A stretch of 64,000 bases of DNA from contig JACEEZ010023000.1 of NCBI GenBank assembly GCA_016584305.1, forward strand, positions 192,116-256,115. The letters run 5' to 3'. The notes below the pieces were generated by a model that ran no database searches, had not been told where the DNA came from, and saw only the letters and a program-made list of their open reading frames with translations. Each line of letters opens with the position of its first letter. Within the stretch, counting starts at the first letter, position 1. Positions 26,745 through 38,348 of this stretch are shown in pieces. Both the position numbers and the translations under genes were made by a program. The stretch is from Chionoecetes opilio (taxonomy: Eukaryota > Arthropoda > Malacostraca > Decapoda > Majidae).

Positions 26745-28270
26745 GGGTGCTCGGGACCACCCTTAGCTTCCAACGAGTGAGATTTGAGGCGGCAAGACAT
26801 TAACAAATGCTAAAATAAAAGTTGTATCACTATATTTTATGTTGATTGTGTATTATAGAGCCCTTTCATGCTTGCCTGTTTGAAATGCGATGTGTTTATT
26901 GCTTCATTGACTCCATATATATCATATTTAACATACAATAGCTATACTTGCAATAGATTCATATCGGCAAACCTAATATATTAAATATATATATCGGTCT
27001 ACTTCTTTGATCAAAACGTATAGTTCATCATACAAGTTAGGCCGCTATGATTATTCGGTGGTGGTGGTGTCGTCAGTTGTCTGACGTACACACGCACATA
27101 CACGCTGTAACAGTCTCGCTGCATTTGAAGTTCTCTTTAAATTTCTTTCTCGGGCTCCCTGATGGCTGAGAGCAACGTGATTGGCCAGATCATCAGCTAG
27201 GTGCTGCTCTGTGATTGGTCAGCAGAATTTCCCCACATCCCTAGAATATCCCTAATATTCCCCACCCAGAGGCCCAGCGATCAACATACGGGAGTGCCGC
27301 CTCTGTTCGAGCATTAACTTCAGCCCACCCTCGTACGGTTATTGTAGCCATACACTCCTAAGTTGTCGCTTACGAGGGATTTTCGAGCATCCTTGCCCTG
27401 GGCGTGAAGGGGCTGATCCTAGTTTCTCAGTGACTAGTTTTCTAGTGACCACGGCAGCGGCGGACGTTTTTTAGAGCAATTAACTTGATTCACTTTTACA
27501 ACATTAACTCAAATATTTTTTTTTTGGAATTATATGCTCTGACACAACAAACATGGCAGAACACATGTCTTAAGTCTTCTCATAACGGACAACTTTTCTA
27601 TTCATTTTGTATTAATTGTACCATCCACTAGATTTTTACCCTAGGTTGTTTCAGGTGAAGATGAGGTGGCTGGCTGGGGCTACGAACGGTGATGGGCAAG
27701 GCAACTTCAACAGTGGCTGTGGACAACCTTGAATCAGTTACAGGATGGTCTGCGTGGGTAAGTACTAGTATTTTGACAGTAGTGCTGGACATCCATGGCT
27801 TTAGATGCATTCCAGTAAAATTTCCATATTTGATGTAGCTTTGGTATTCTCTTCGTACACATTCTCATTAGTCATTTTTGCCACATGCAGATTTGTTTTC
27901 AGTATTACATAAGTGTTCATTAGAAGTTAAATTTTCTCCAAAATATGGGATGAATGGTGTCAAGCTAGTGTGCCCCTATGCCATTATTGTACAGAATAAA
28001 TTTTATTTGAGCTTAAAACATGAGATATATTGCTCAGCAATATATCTTCCCAAGTATGGGACAGCTAAAGTCAAGCTTGTAAGTACCTACAGTGAGGTCT
28101 TGTATTTGGCAACATATTGGTACTCAAGAAAGCTCGCCTAATGAGAGTATTTATAATAATAGGCGAAATGTTAATTGGTACCAGTCCTCAGTCAACTTCT
28201 ATGCTTATTTTGAAAACTGGCTAGAAGATAATAGTTTCGCCCTGGGTGTTTGAAATGAAACAAATACCGT
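26745..28270. other. Unassigned, with a possible promoter and non-coding exon
   Basis: Two TGATTGG (inverted CCAAT) boxes lie about 34 bp apart near 27179 and 27213. A segment at 27655-27757 is bounded by TTGTTTCAG and GTAAGT, but all three forward frames contain stops. This could be part of a non-coding transcript or could be chance. Nothing else is recognised. Confidence 0.3.
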
Positions 28271-28684
28271 CTATAGTCTATTTTTTTTATTATGGTCAAA
28301 ATGCACTAAGGAAGCCACGCCCCCTGCCTCCCCTTCTATTCTACGGGGCAGCTGATTGGTGCATTCCTCGTATCATCACTACTAATCACAATATCTTCAC
28401 TACTTACCAGCGTGTGACCAATGGACAGCATTTCACTACAAGGTGTTTCTTACCACGTGTGACCCAATGGACAGGCATCTTCCTACAAAGGTGTTTGATT
28501 TTGTCACCCTCTGTAGTGAAGATTGCTGTCCAGTGGTCACGCCGCTGTTAAGTAGTGAAGATATTGTGATTGGTAGTGATGATATGAGGAATGCACCAAT
28601 CAGCTGCCCCGTAGAATAGAAGGGGAGGCAGGGGGCGTGGCTTCCTTATTGCATTTTGACCATAATAAAAAAAATAGACTATAG
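28271..28684. mobile_element. Foldback MITE with ~150-bp near-perfect arms
   Basis: The left arm begins CTATAGTCTATTTTTTTTAT and the right arm ends with its complement. The arms stay complementary through GGAAGCCACGCCCCCTGCCT and the GCAGCTGATTGGTGCATTCC block. The arms are nearly identical, so the insertion or its homogenisation is recent. A lone end (AAAAAAATAGACTATAG) lies at 51480-51497. Confidence 0.85.
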
Positions 28685-29076
28685 TGCTACCTAGAGAGTA
28701 AAATAATCAAATGGAAGAATATGGTTGCAGAATAACAAATCAGGACACAAGTTGATGGGGTCACCAAGTCTAAGCTTGTAAAATACAAGACCTTTATACC
28801 ATTATTATGTAGACTAAGTCGGTTGTATTGATTTGAGCTTTAAACATGAGGTAAGTTCAGGTTTCTTTATTTACAGGTGTTTGTGTTATCAGCGAGGCAT
28901 TCAAGGGATGGAACTGAAGCTTGAAGAACCGGTGTGGAGCGAAGGTGGCAATTATAGTCTTGAAATACTGTCTAGCAGGGCTGTGGAGTCTACATAGAAC
29001 CTGACTCCTTTAATTATATATAAATAAAAATGATTATGGATATACTATTTATATATTTCCTATATCTGTAGTCTCC

Positions 29077-29330
29077 ATTGTGGCTAGCATGGCTAGCTAA
29101 GAATCTGCGGGCCTTGGTTTGAATCCGGGCCAGGACAAGTTGGCAGGCTGCCCAGCCAGCTGTTCATCTGCCCTTTCGGGGTTGAAAATCAGTACCTGGG
29201 GTGTAGTGTGTGTGGTTTCAACCTCCTCAGCCAGCCTATCCAGCTTGCCCAGTGTTTGAGGCACCAGTACTCCTTCCCCACACTTACACGTTACACCAGA
29301 GCCACCAGAAAACCTTTTCTCCAACTCTGA
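29077..29330 (+). mobile_element. tRNA-derived SINE
   Basis: The head contains TGGCTAGCATGGCTAGCTAA as an A-box region and a B box GGTTTGAATCC at 29116-29126. The body continues with CCAGCTTGCCCAGTGTTTGA and fades near 29330. It is different from the SINEs at 25205 and 46476. Confidence 0.6.
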
Positions 29331-30415
29331 CAATGAGTAGGGGAACAGTGTCATGCGTACAGCACTAAGTTTAGAATAGTTGTGGTGCATAGTATTCAGT
29401 AGTGTGCAGTACAGCAGTGTTCTTCGAACTTTTTTCATAGCGACCCAGTTTGATTTTATACATTACATTCACGACCCTATTATACGTCTAGCTGATTTCT
29501 CTCCGATGTGATTTTTTTTAATTTTTACAAATTACATACATATATACATACATGCATGCATCTATGTATTCAAAATAATTGCATATGTTTGAGTGCGCCA
29601 ATGTAAATTTTATCTATTAAAAGTATTTAAAAAATATGTAGAAGTGCTGTCTTTGCTCTGTAAATTGTAACTACGTAAGTAGAGAAAATAGTATTAATTG
29701 ATTGACAAGTGAAAATTATGCGTACAAGTCCTGCCTTCTCCCATCAGCATTCTTTCGCTTATTAATGCATTTCACATCATTGAATATATAATTATCCGTT
29801 TACGATGTGGCGACCCACTGAGCAAAGGCTTGCGACCCAACTCGTATATTGAAGAACCCTGCAATACAGTACTTTGGTGGTGTGCTCTGGAGTACAGGTG
29901 TACAGTGTGGTGATAGTACAGCAGCAGTAGCATTCTCCCTTTGTCCCATAGCTTACTACACTTCAGCACAGCATCACTTCCTGATAACTTTTCTGATGCG
30001 GTTTTCTTCGACACATGATTAATGACCAAACACTAAAATGTCAGGCAAATTTAACACTTATTAATGGTGCAAATAGGATGGCAGGCAGCACGGCGCCACA
30101 ATGCAGCTGGTGTGGTGGGACGCAGGAGGCTTTGTGCAGCAGTTTGAAGCCTGGATCTAGTAAGCTGCAGGGTTGGTTGACTGGAGGTGCTGGTTAAAGG
30201 CTTTTGATTCACAAAAAAGCAGCTTTAAGATGCAGAAAACAAATAGGTGATGTTCTGTAAAGGAATAAAAGGAAATAAGATGTACATTCTCCTATTACTT
30301 ATGGTATAACTATTTTAACCTATTTTCTATTGCCACCCATGCAGCTGGCTCACTGAACAAAATTTCTAGTTGATAAATTTGCAAAAATTAATGCAACACT
30401 TTCACGAGCATACTA
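29331..30415. other. No recognisable gene
   Basis: AT-rich. A pair of related segments (GCGACCCAGTTTGATTTTAT near 29441 and GCGACCCACTGAGCAAAGGC near 29810) may be the ends of an old repeat. No exon is seen. Confidence 0.4.
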
Positions 30416-30660
30416 CCGTAGATAACACTGAAGTATTAAGGCTATAAATTATCACAAAGGACTGGCCAAGGGCACAACAAAAATGGGTAACAAAGACCGC
30501 TTAGTTGCCAGTCCCTATAAAGAAGACTAAGAGAATAAAATAAAAAGGGGTGAGGCTTAGTTCTGTTGGTTACAAAGTTAGTACAAATATAAAACTGAAT
30601 AGCGACTTTGGTAACGGGATACACTAAGATCGCCAGCTAGTGTTTGTTCTGAGTAATAGA
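30416..30660. mobile_element. Degraded CCGTAG MITE with a LINE 3' end inserted
   Basis: CCGTAGATAACACTGAAG starts at 30416. Interior MITE sequence (CACTAAGATCGCCAGCTAGT near 30625) resumes downstream. Between them, about 30449-30560 matches the 3' UTR of the LINE ending at 57273 (GGCCAAGGGCACAACAAAAA, TTGCCAGTCCCTATAAAGAA). The LINE copy is therefore a heavily 5'-truncated insertion. Confidence 0.6.
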
Positions 30661-30674
30661 AATCTGTAAATAAG

Positions 30675-30794
30675 GCGAAAACCACATTTGGTGTTATCAA
30701 CCCTATTTATGAACTGCTGTTGGCTGGCAGGCGAGAACCACATTTGGTGTTCTCATCAACCCTATTTATGAACTGCTGTTGGCTGGCAGGCGAG
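30675..30794. repeat. 60-bp tandem duplication
   Basis: ACCACATTTGGTGTT...GGCTGGCAGGCGAG occurs twice in a row with few differences. Non-coding. Confidence 0.85.
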
Positions 30795-31062
30795 TTCTCC
30801 CTTAGCCACAAGAAGAGGACCGTGTTAACACGGCCACAAGAAGAGGAAGATCAGCAGGTTTTAAGGATTAGAAAACTAAATGAAGATATATGTAATAATA
30901 ATAATAATTTTATTATCGCCCGGAGGCATACAGACAAAAAAAAAAGCAACAATAACAAGATAAGGAGTTAACTTAAGTACTAGAGCAAAACAAAAAATAC
31001 ATAATATAGGCACATTAGGGGACATAGTATCAAAGTGCATATAATACATAGGGTATACATGA

Positions 31063-31594
31063 GGCCTCTTCCATTTGTGCCCAAGTTGCATGAACCAGTT
31101 CTTTCAGTTTAGGGTTGGGTTCTGGGTTCAGGGTTGGGTTTGCGTGTCACAAATGGAACGCAAAAACCCCGTTTTTTGTTTACAAACATACTCAGCTGAC
31201 GAGGCAATTTAAGAGAGAGAGAGAGAGAGAGATAACGAGAGATATAACTCAGCTAGCTGCTATGTGAAGGGATCATATCATGTTTAAGATCGCGGGAGCG
31301 CATGGCCTCCACCAGCCATGTATGCCTCTTTTATGCCGTCTGACATCCTCTCCGACTCGTGCATGCGGAAAACCCTTCACGATAAGAGAAAGAGGGCCCA
31401 AGGCGACCATTGTTTGTTATGAACTGAAAACTCTACCCAAGCTACCCACCTCTCAATGTGAGTAGAGAAAGTTCAAGGGTTTTGCTGAGTCACTACGCGC
31501 TTTGCCTCGGACCCAGGTTTTCGTGCGCAAATGGAACGCCTGAATTCTTGGGTTCCGTGAACTGGTTCTTGAAATGTCGCAAATGGAAGAGGCC
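31063..31594. mobile_element. TIR element with GGCCTCTTCCATTTG ends
   Basis: The left end GGCCTCTTCCATTTGTG and the complement of the right end GGCCTCTTCCATTTGCG match. More diverged inner inverted matches follow (GAACCAGTTC; CAAATGGAACGC). A short AG run lies near 31214. No target duplication could be fixed. Non-coding. Confidence 0.6.
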
Positions 31595-32553
31595 TATGGA
31601 CTCCTGTGCTACCCCACATTCTGGACAAACAGCAGACCCTGTAGCCTATACAACCGCTGTTGTATATGCACTGGTATTTTACCGAGCATACTACTACTAC
31701 CGTAGATAACACTAAAGTCGCCAGGACAACGTTTCTTTTCGATTTACAGACGTGTGGTGGCGTTAATACATACATTTCTACATCCATGATTTCAGGAAAG
31801 TTAGAAGGGGCTATCTGGAGAGTGTGTCATCTGTGTCATATTATGGCTATAAAATAGTATAAATGAACAAATTACAAAAATTTCACCCAAGTGGCGACCT
31901 ACACTAAGATCGCCAGCTAGTGGTTTTGTTCTGAGAGTTCTCCCGCCGTCGTCGTCGCCCGAAAAAAAAACGAGTAGCGAAATTTGAAATTATATACTTG
32001 CAGATACAAAGCATAAATCAACACTGAAACAGGGTAGATTATACAGGCATGATATAAACTACTGTGTAATCATCTTCAGTGGCACATACAAATCAGTAGT
32101 GATGCTAATCTATCTCTTCTATATTAATAAAAGCGAAAGTGTGTCTGTCTGTCTGTCTGTGTGTGTGTGTGTGTGGTATAGGTTCCGCCCCCCGTGGCGC
32201 AAACACCTCATATGGCACATTTTTGGAATCGGGTTGACCAGGGGAAGGTCATAAGCCCACTTATGAGATGATCCGATCACTTTTTTTTTTTTTTTTTTTT
32301 TAGCAGCCTATTAGCGAGAATTGTGAAAACAAAAGTAGGTTGCGAGAATTGAGGAAGCCTTGATGTAGGGTGATGGGTAATGGGTGAGTGAATGGGTGGG
32401 GTGATGGGTAATGGGTGTGGGGTGATGGGTGAGTGAATGGGTGGGGGGTGATGGGTTGGGGGTGATGGGTGATGGGTGAGGGAATAGGTGGGGGGTGATG
32501 GGTAATCTATAATAATATAAGCAAAAGTGTGTCTCTCTGTCTGTCTGTCTGTC

Positions 32554-32610
<57 letters not shown>

Positions 32611-32782
32611 TATAGGTTCCGCCCCCCGTGGCGCAATCAACTCATATGGCACATTTTTGGAACCGGGTTGACCAGGGGAAGGTTTTAAGCCCAATTATGA
32701 GATGATCCGATCATTTTTTTTTTTTTTTTTTTTAGCAGCCTATTAGCGATAATTGTGGAAAAAAAAGTGGGTTGCGAGAATT

Positions 32783-33661
32783 AGAGAGAACTGAAACTCG
32801 AGAAATGCCAGTGGTCGCTGGCAGTTTTAACTCAAAGGTTGGTCTACTGTGTTTTGGCTCCGCGACTAATATTTTTCATAAATTAATTTCGCGATAAACA
32901 TTGATGCACCGCATCTGAATACCAAAAAATATAGTTCTTCTGTTGTTCTACTAATTATATGGATGACATTCATTACGATGGAACGTTCTATAATAGCAAT
33001 TTAATGCAAATTACTCGCCTCGAGTAGCAAAGCTTAATATATTTTTTACATGTATATTGTGGCATGTAAAATTTGGGTGATGTTCACACTGTTTTCTAAG
33101 ACAGTACTGCTGCGTCTGGCAAACGCTTGTCAAAATACAATAAGCAATGCCTTGGAAAAACGAAGAATAAAGAATGCCGAAATCGGCTTGTTGCTGCGAC
33201 AATGTAGGTTATAATTGTGGAGGCGACACGCCGCGGCGGGGAGTGGTGGGCGGGGAGATTGTGGCGGGGCGATTGAATCAAAACATTGCTACTTCACGCG
33301 TCGACTCATTGCACTTCCAGGCTTTCGATCTGATTGATACACAATAATAACAGAAAATATGACTGCCTAGGTATAGATAACTTCTAAACATACGTTATTG
33401 ACTATATAATATCATAGAGTAACATTTACCTCGCCTCCTCAACTTTAACCTACTTGGTTATTTGGTTAAAGCATGTTTTACAGACTCAGGCTTCTATACA
33501 ATATACATATAGAAGAAAAATCGTTCTTAAAATTATACTTTTGTGTTTTTAAGTGCAGTGGAATAAGCCCATATTTTTCTTTCAAGTTGACCAACTTTTC
33601 ACCAAATTGTGCAGTTAAAACTGCCAGCGACCACTGGCATTTCGGAGTTGCAGTTCTCTCT
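32783..33661. mobile_element. AATT-flanked TIR element, copy 3 (pair B)
   Basis: An 879-bp element bounded by AGAGAGAACTG and CAGTTCTCTCT with AATT at 32779-32782 and 33662-33665. It is closely similar to the copies at 2298 and 3181. The unit interrupts the second head module of the Helitron. The uninterrupted sequence GTTGCGAGAATTGAGG is visible at about 34935. Confidence 0.9.
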
Positions 33662-33665
33662 AATT

Positions 33666-34556
33666 AGAGAGAACTGCAACTCGAGAAATGCCAGTGGTCG
33701 CTGGCAGTTTTTAACTCAAAGGTTGGTTCTACTGTGTTTTGGCTCCCGCGACTAATATTTTTCATAAATTAATTTCGCGATAAATATTGATGCAACCGCA
33801 TCTGAATACCAAAAAATATAGTTCTTCTGTTGTTCTACTAATTATATGGATGACATGCATTACGATGGAACGTTCTATAATAGCAATTTTAAATGCAAAT
33901 TACTCGCCTCGAGTAGCAAAGCTTAATAGTTTTTTTTACATGTATATTGTGGCATTGTAAAATTTGGGCGATGTTCACACTGTTTTTCTAAGACAGTACT
34001 GCTGCGTCTGGCAAACGCTTGTCAAAATACAATAAGCAATGCCTTGGAAAAAACGAAGAATAAAGAATGCCGAAATCGGCTTGTTGCTGCGACAATGTAG
34101 GTTATAATTGTGGAGGCGACGTGCCGCGGCGGGGAGTTGGTGGGCGGGGAGATTTGTGGCGGGGAGATTGAATCAAAACATTGCCACTTCACGCGTCGAC
34201 TCATTGCACTTCTAGGCTTTCTATCTGATTGATACACAATAATAACAGGAAAATATGACTGCCTAGGTATAGATAACTTCTAAACATTCGTTATTGACTA
34301 TATAATATCATAGAGTAGCATTTACCTCGCCTCCTCAACTATAACCTACTTGGTTATTTGGTTATATACAATGTTTTACAGAATCAGGCTTCTATACAAT
34401 ATACATATAGAAGAAAATCGTTCTTAATATTATACTTGTGTGTTTTAAGTACAGTGGAATAAGCCCATATTTTTCTTTCAAGTTGACCAACTTTTCACCA
34501 AATTGTGAGTTAAAACTACCAGCGACCACTGGCATTTCGGAGTTGCAGTTCTCTCT
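33666..34556. mobile_element. AATT-flanked TIR element, copy 4 (pair B)
   Basis: An 891-bp copy follows copy 3 directly in the same orientation and shares the AATT at 33662-33665. It ends before AATT at 34557-34560. Numerous single-base insertions relative to copy 3 (for example extra T or C in homopolymers) may be real or assembly error. Confidence 0.9.
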
Positions 34557-35459
34557 AATTGAGGAAACCTTGATGTAGGGTGATGGGTAATGGGTGAGTG
34601 AATGGGTGGGGTGATGGGTAATGGGTGTGGGGTGATGGGTGAGTGAATGGGTGGGGGGTGATGGGTTGGGGGTGATGGGTGATGGGTGAGGGAATAGGTG
34701 GGGGGTGATGGGTAATGGGTAATGGTAAATATAAGCGAAAGTGTGTCTGTCTGTGTGTGTGTGTGTGTGTGTGTCTGGTATAGGTTCCGCCCCCCGTGGC
34801 GCAATCACCTCATATGGCACATTTTTGGAACCGGGTTGACCAGGGGAAGGTTTTAAGCCCAATTATGAGATGATCCGATCACTTTTTTTTTTTTTTTAGC
34901 AGCCTATTAGCGATAATTGTGAAAAAAAAGTGGGTTGCGAGAATTGAGGAAACCTTGATGTAGGGTGATGGGTAATGGGTGAGTGAATGGGTGGGGTGAT
35001 GGGTAATGGGTGTGGGGTGATGGGTGAGTGAATGGGTGGGGGGTGATGGGTTGGGGGTGATGGGTGATGGGTGAGGGAATAGGTGGGGGGTGATGGGTAA
35101 TGGGTGAGTGAATGGGTGTGTGGTGATGGGTAATGGGTGAGTGAATGGGTGGGGGGTGATGGGTAATGGGTGAGTGAATGGGTGGGGGGTGATGGGTAAT
35201 GGGTGAGTGAATGGGTGGGGGTAATACATACATTTCTACATCCATGATTTCAGGAAAGTTAGAAGGGGCTATCTGGAGAGTCCGTGTTTGGTGGGCCGAA
35301 GGCCCACCAAACACAGGTGGTGGTCCGAAGGCCCACCACCAATAGCCCTCCGCAGGAGCTAGCCAAAAAGTCCGCCCGGAGGGCGGCTTTGCGGCTAGTT
35401 CGTAATATATGGCGACTGGCGACATAAGTGCACCGTGGCGACTTTAGTGTTATCTACGG

Positions 35460-36404
35460 TAAAAAATCTGACTTCTGAGGAAAAATAGATTCAATTGAAT
35501 TTTAATAAACAGTGATGACAGAATACGTATAAGCAATTCAAAATCAAACACAATTAACATGTAATGGAGGGAAATAAGTGAAAATGTCTTGGTTTGATCC
35601 TAAACAAATGTGGGAGAAGGGAGTGAGAGCAGGAGAAAGTCTTACAGGGAAGGAAAGCAATAGAATCTTTGGGACGTATGATGAAAGGAAGAACGGTAAG
35701 TATGGAAAGACGGCACGACATGAAACTGTTACCACAATAGTACAAACACTGGCATATACGATTGAGATACATATAGGTTTTGAAGGTTAAAGGTCGAGGA
35801 TCAGGCAGTGGACACCAGGTCAATAGAAAAATCATTGGATGGATAGCGATAGAGAGTAGGTAGGCTACATATATGGAATATTTGGTCATTTTGTAAATGA
35901 AGAAGAAATGAACTGTGCGATGGAGGAAGTGATCTAATGCAACATCCTGAGGGGTTTTGATCACTTAAGGGGAGCGTCCGGTTAGAAATACGAAAATGTA
36001 AATAAAAAATGTAAAATACTGAAAAAATTCCTGAGCAATGGCAACACCTTTAGTAGTGTAATCAAAGACCCTCTACAACAAGATACCTCACTCAAGGGTG
36101 CCCTGTGGTGCGCGTGCGATCGACGCGACGCCGTGCGGCAGGAGTTAACCAGTCTGCTGGCCCATTCACTTGCTGCAGAACTGACCTGAAATAAAGTGTC
36201 TTATACCTGTTTATATTGAGCCAGACATGAAAGCAACATAGATGAAGAATAAAATAATACAAGGACACGTTCATAAATACACATACAAATTGACACCAAT
36301 GGTGTAAAGACATACAAATATGCTGTCAAAACTGGTCGATTTTCATGGATTTTCAGGTAGACACACCCTGATAAAAAAACCTTGTTCACTCCAGGAAGTA
36401 AATT
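35460..36404. other. No recognisable gene
   Basis: Open frames near 35554-35964 are unsupported by domains or splice sites. No repeat ends found. Confidence 0.4.
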
Positions 36405-36592
36405 TTTAGTACATTATTTCAGTACATTTTTTTCAGTACATTAATTTAGTACATTATTTTAGTAGCTACATTATTTAAGTACATTTTTCTGGTATATTTT
36501 TTTGTACATTTTTGAGTACACTATTTCAGTACATTTTTCAGTAAAATTTTTGTACATTTTTTAGTATATTATTTTAGTACATGTAATGTACC
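36405..36592. repeat. AGTACATTTTT tandem repeat, block 1
   Basis: Diverged repeats of AGTACATTATTTTAGTACAT and TTTTTCAGTACATT. The same unit forms the block at 40515-40905. Confidence 0.85.
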
Positions 36593-36954
36593 CCACACGG
36601 CATATCACGGTGAGGATTAACTGCTTATTTGCATTTGTTTCTTTCGTTTCAGGTTGTTGCATGGTAATATGGAATTAGTTTTAGGGTGCTGGTATATAAA
36701 TTAAGGGTAAATCTTTACTCAAGGACCAGAATTCTCTACACAATTGGGATAATGATTTTACCTTCATGGATTCGGTAAATATGCAGTTTCAACCAATACT
36801 TCCTATTAACTTATACTCTCCTGACATAACTAGGGGGGGGGGGGAGCCCCCCCAGACCTCCCTGCTAATTAACTAACCTAACTTAACTTAAAACTTAACT
36901 TTTAAACATCATCTGTCCAACCTCTGTTTAAAATTATCTAGATTAATTCCACTC

Positions 36955-37831
36955 CTTCTCAAAGTCAAACCCTTCGCCCCAGTGGAAGTTCTTAAATGCA
37001 TGTATTATGCTCACATTTACCCCCATCTCAATTATTGTAATCTCATTTGGTCCACCACTTATCCCTGTCATTTAAACCATCTAAATGTACTCCACAAAAA
37101 AGTCATCAGAATAATAACCAACAGTGACTACTGCGAGCACACTCCTCCATTATTTAAATCCTTAAATATTTTGAATCTAAATGATTTATCAAAATTAAAT
37201 ATTGCATCCTTTATGTACAAACAATCAGCGTCTAACTACAATAATGACGAACTACTTCACAATTACCAAACCCGCAACCAACGCTCCCTGTCCATACCTA
37301 GTCATAGACTAACCCATAGACCACGGGTATATAGTGGTCTATGACTAACCCTATACAAACATTCCCTAATGTACCAAGGTCCCAAGTTATGGAATGATAT
37401 CCCTGTACATATCAAACATTCACCTAGCTTAAGCACTTTTAAACATACATTCAAGAAACATTTATTATCATTATACTAGCTCTGTGTACTATTATCATTG
37501 TTATTATTGTTCTTGTACTTATTTTTTGTGTAATTCTTCACAGCAACTGTTTAATATTATTTATTACTAGTGTATATTATCCTGTAAATTAGTCTAAGTA
37601 ACTTACTAACTATCATCGCCTGTTTATGTCAGTATTTGTTTAGTATTTATATACCTTGTGTTTATTTATTATTTTTTCTGTGTGTTTTCCCTCTCTCTCC
37701 ACACCTTTGCCCAAAAAGCTTTTGCTTGTAAAGGGCTGTTTGCAACCCCATATCCTGTTATAATCATTATAAAATATTGTAAAATGGCAAACATAATAAA
37801 GTGTTAAAGTGTTAAAGTGTTAAAGTGTTAA
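36955..37831 (+). pseudogene. CR1-like LINE 3' end (RT C-terminus)
   Basis: The 36982 frame reads like the thumb/C-terminal part of a LINE reverse transcriptase (YYAHIYPHLNYCNLIW, LHKKVIRIIT). It continues after a 29-bp insertion as LYKHSLMYQGPKLWNDIP, ending LLSLY* near 37480. The 3' tail ends with four AAAGTGTT units at 37798-37831, a style of tail seen in CR1-type elements. The RT core and endonuclease are missing, so this is a 5'-truncated copy. It is a different lineage from the other LINEs here. Confidence 0.8.
37315..37343. mobile_element. 29-bp palindromic insertion with 7-bp target duplication
   Basis: CATAGACCAC, nine loop bases, then GTGGTCTATG, flanked by ACTAACC on both sides (37308-37314, 37344-37350). 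Removing it and one duplicate restores the LINE reading frame (SHRLTLYKHS). The same ends bound the insertions at 43205 and 59931. Confidence 0.85.
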
Positions 37832-37865
37832 CCTGGGCATTGATTACGTAACCTAACGGTATTAT

Positions 37866-38348
37866 TTTACATTAGGACCGAAATTCCCTACACAATTGGG
37901 AGTGTGGTTTCTGTTTACCTTATTGGATTCTAGGAAACATTCTCTCAATGAGCTTTCGTCACAAATCATTACTTTTGGAGATTATGACATGTTCATAGGG
38001 AGGCGAGAAACAAGGGTTTACGAGCGACTCACTCTTCTTCCTCTTGTGACCTGCATCGCTTCTATTCTTCCCTTGCCGCGGACACTTTTTTACTGCAGAT
38101 TTGACTTTAGTTTGGAGGTTAAAGCGTGGGTTAGGTTAGGTTAGGTTAGTGAGTCAAAAGGTGGGGTTAGGTTAGTTTGACTTTCATATCTCCTATACAC
38201 TCGAATCTCCTTCCTATTAAAAACATCTTATATCTCCGAAAGAAGTGTTTTGCGACGGAAGCTCATAGAGAGAACGTTTCTTAGAATCCAATAAGGTAAA
38301 CAGAAACAATACTCCCAAATGTATAGAGAATTTTGGTCCTAGTGTAAA
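37866..38348. mobile_element. Foldback repeat (TAGGACC ends, GGTTAGG interior), copy 1
   Basis: The left arm TTTTACATTAGGACCGAAAT and the right arm ending TTTTGGTCCTAGTGTAAAC are inverted. They continue through the TGTTTACCTTATTGGATTCT block. TTAGG-like repeats sit in the centre (near 38130-38175). Non-coding. Confidence 0.75.

Larger units (their letters stand above)
32109..35398 (+). mobile_element. Non-autonomous Helitron with repeated head modules
   Basis: The 5' end is TC at 32109 after A. The 3' end is CTAG at 35395-35398 before T. A CCGCCC-GGA-GGGCGG hairpin (35372-35386) sits 8 bases upstream of CTAG, the canonical Helitron terminus. The uninterrupted MITE at 50441 shows the empty A|T site. 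Inside, a head module (TAATAAAAGCGAAAGTGTGT, GTCT/GT repeats, GGTTCCGCCCCCCGTGGCGC, poly-T) occurs three times (32109, about 32507, about 34729). Each is followed by a GGGTGATGGGTAATGGGTGA minisatellite. No Rep-helicase frame is visible, so mobilisation would need another copy. Confidence 0.8.
31700..35459. mobile_element. CCGTAG MITE copy 2, interrupted by a Helitron
   Basis: TA|CCGTAGATAACACTAAAGTC begins at 31700. The matching inverted end ...GACTTTAGTGTTATCTACGG|TA finishes at 35459. Sequence up to 32108 and from 35399 matches copies 1 and 3. The 3.29 kb between is an insertion with Helitron termini. Without it this copy would be roughly 470 bp, like the copy at 50441. Confidence 0.85.
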
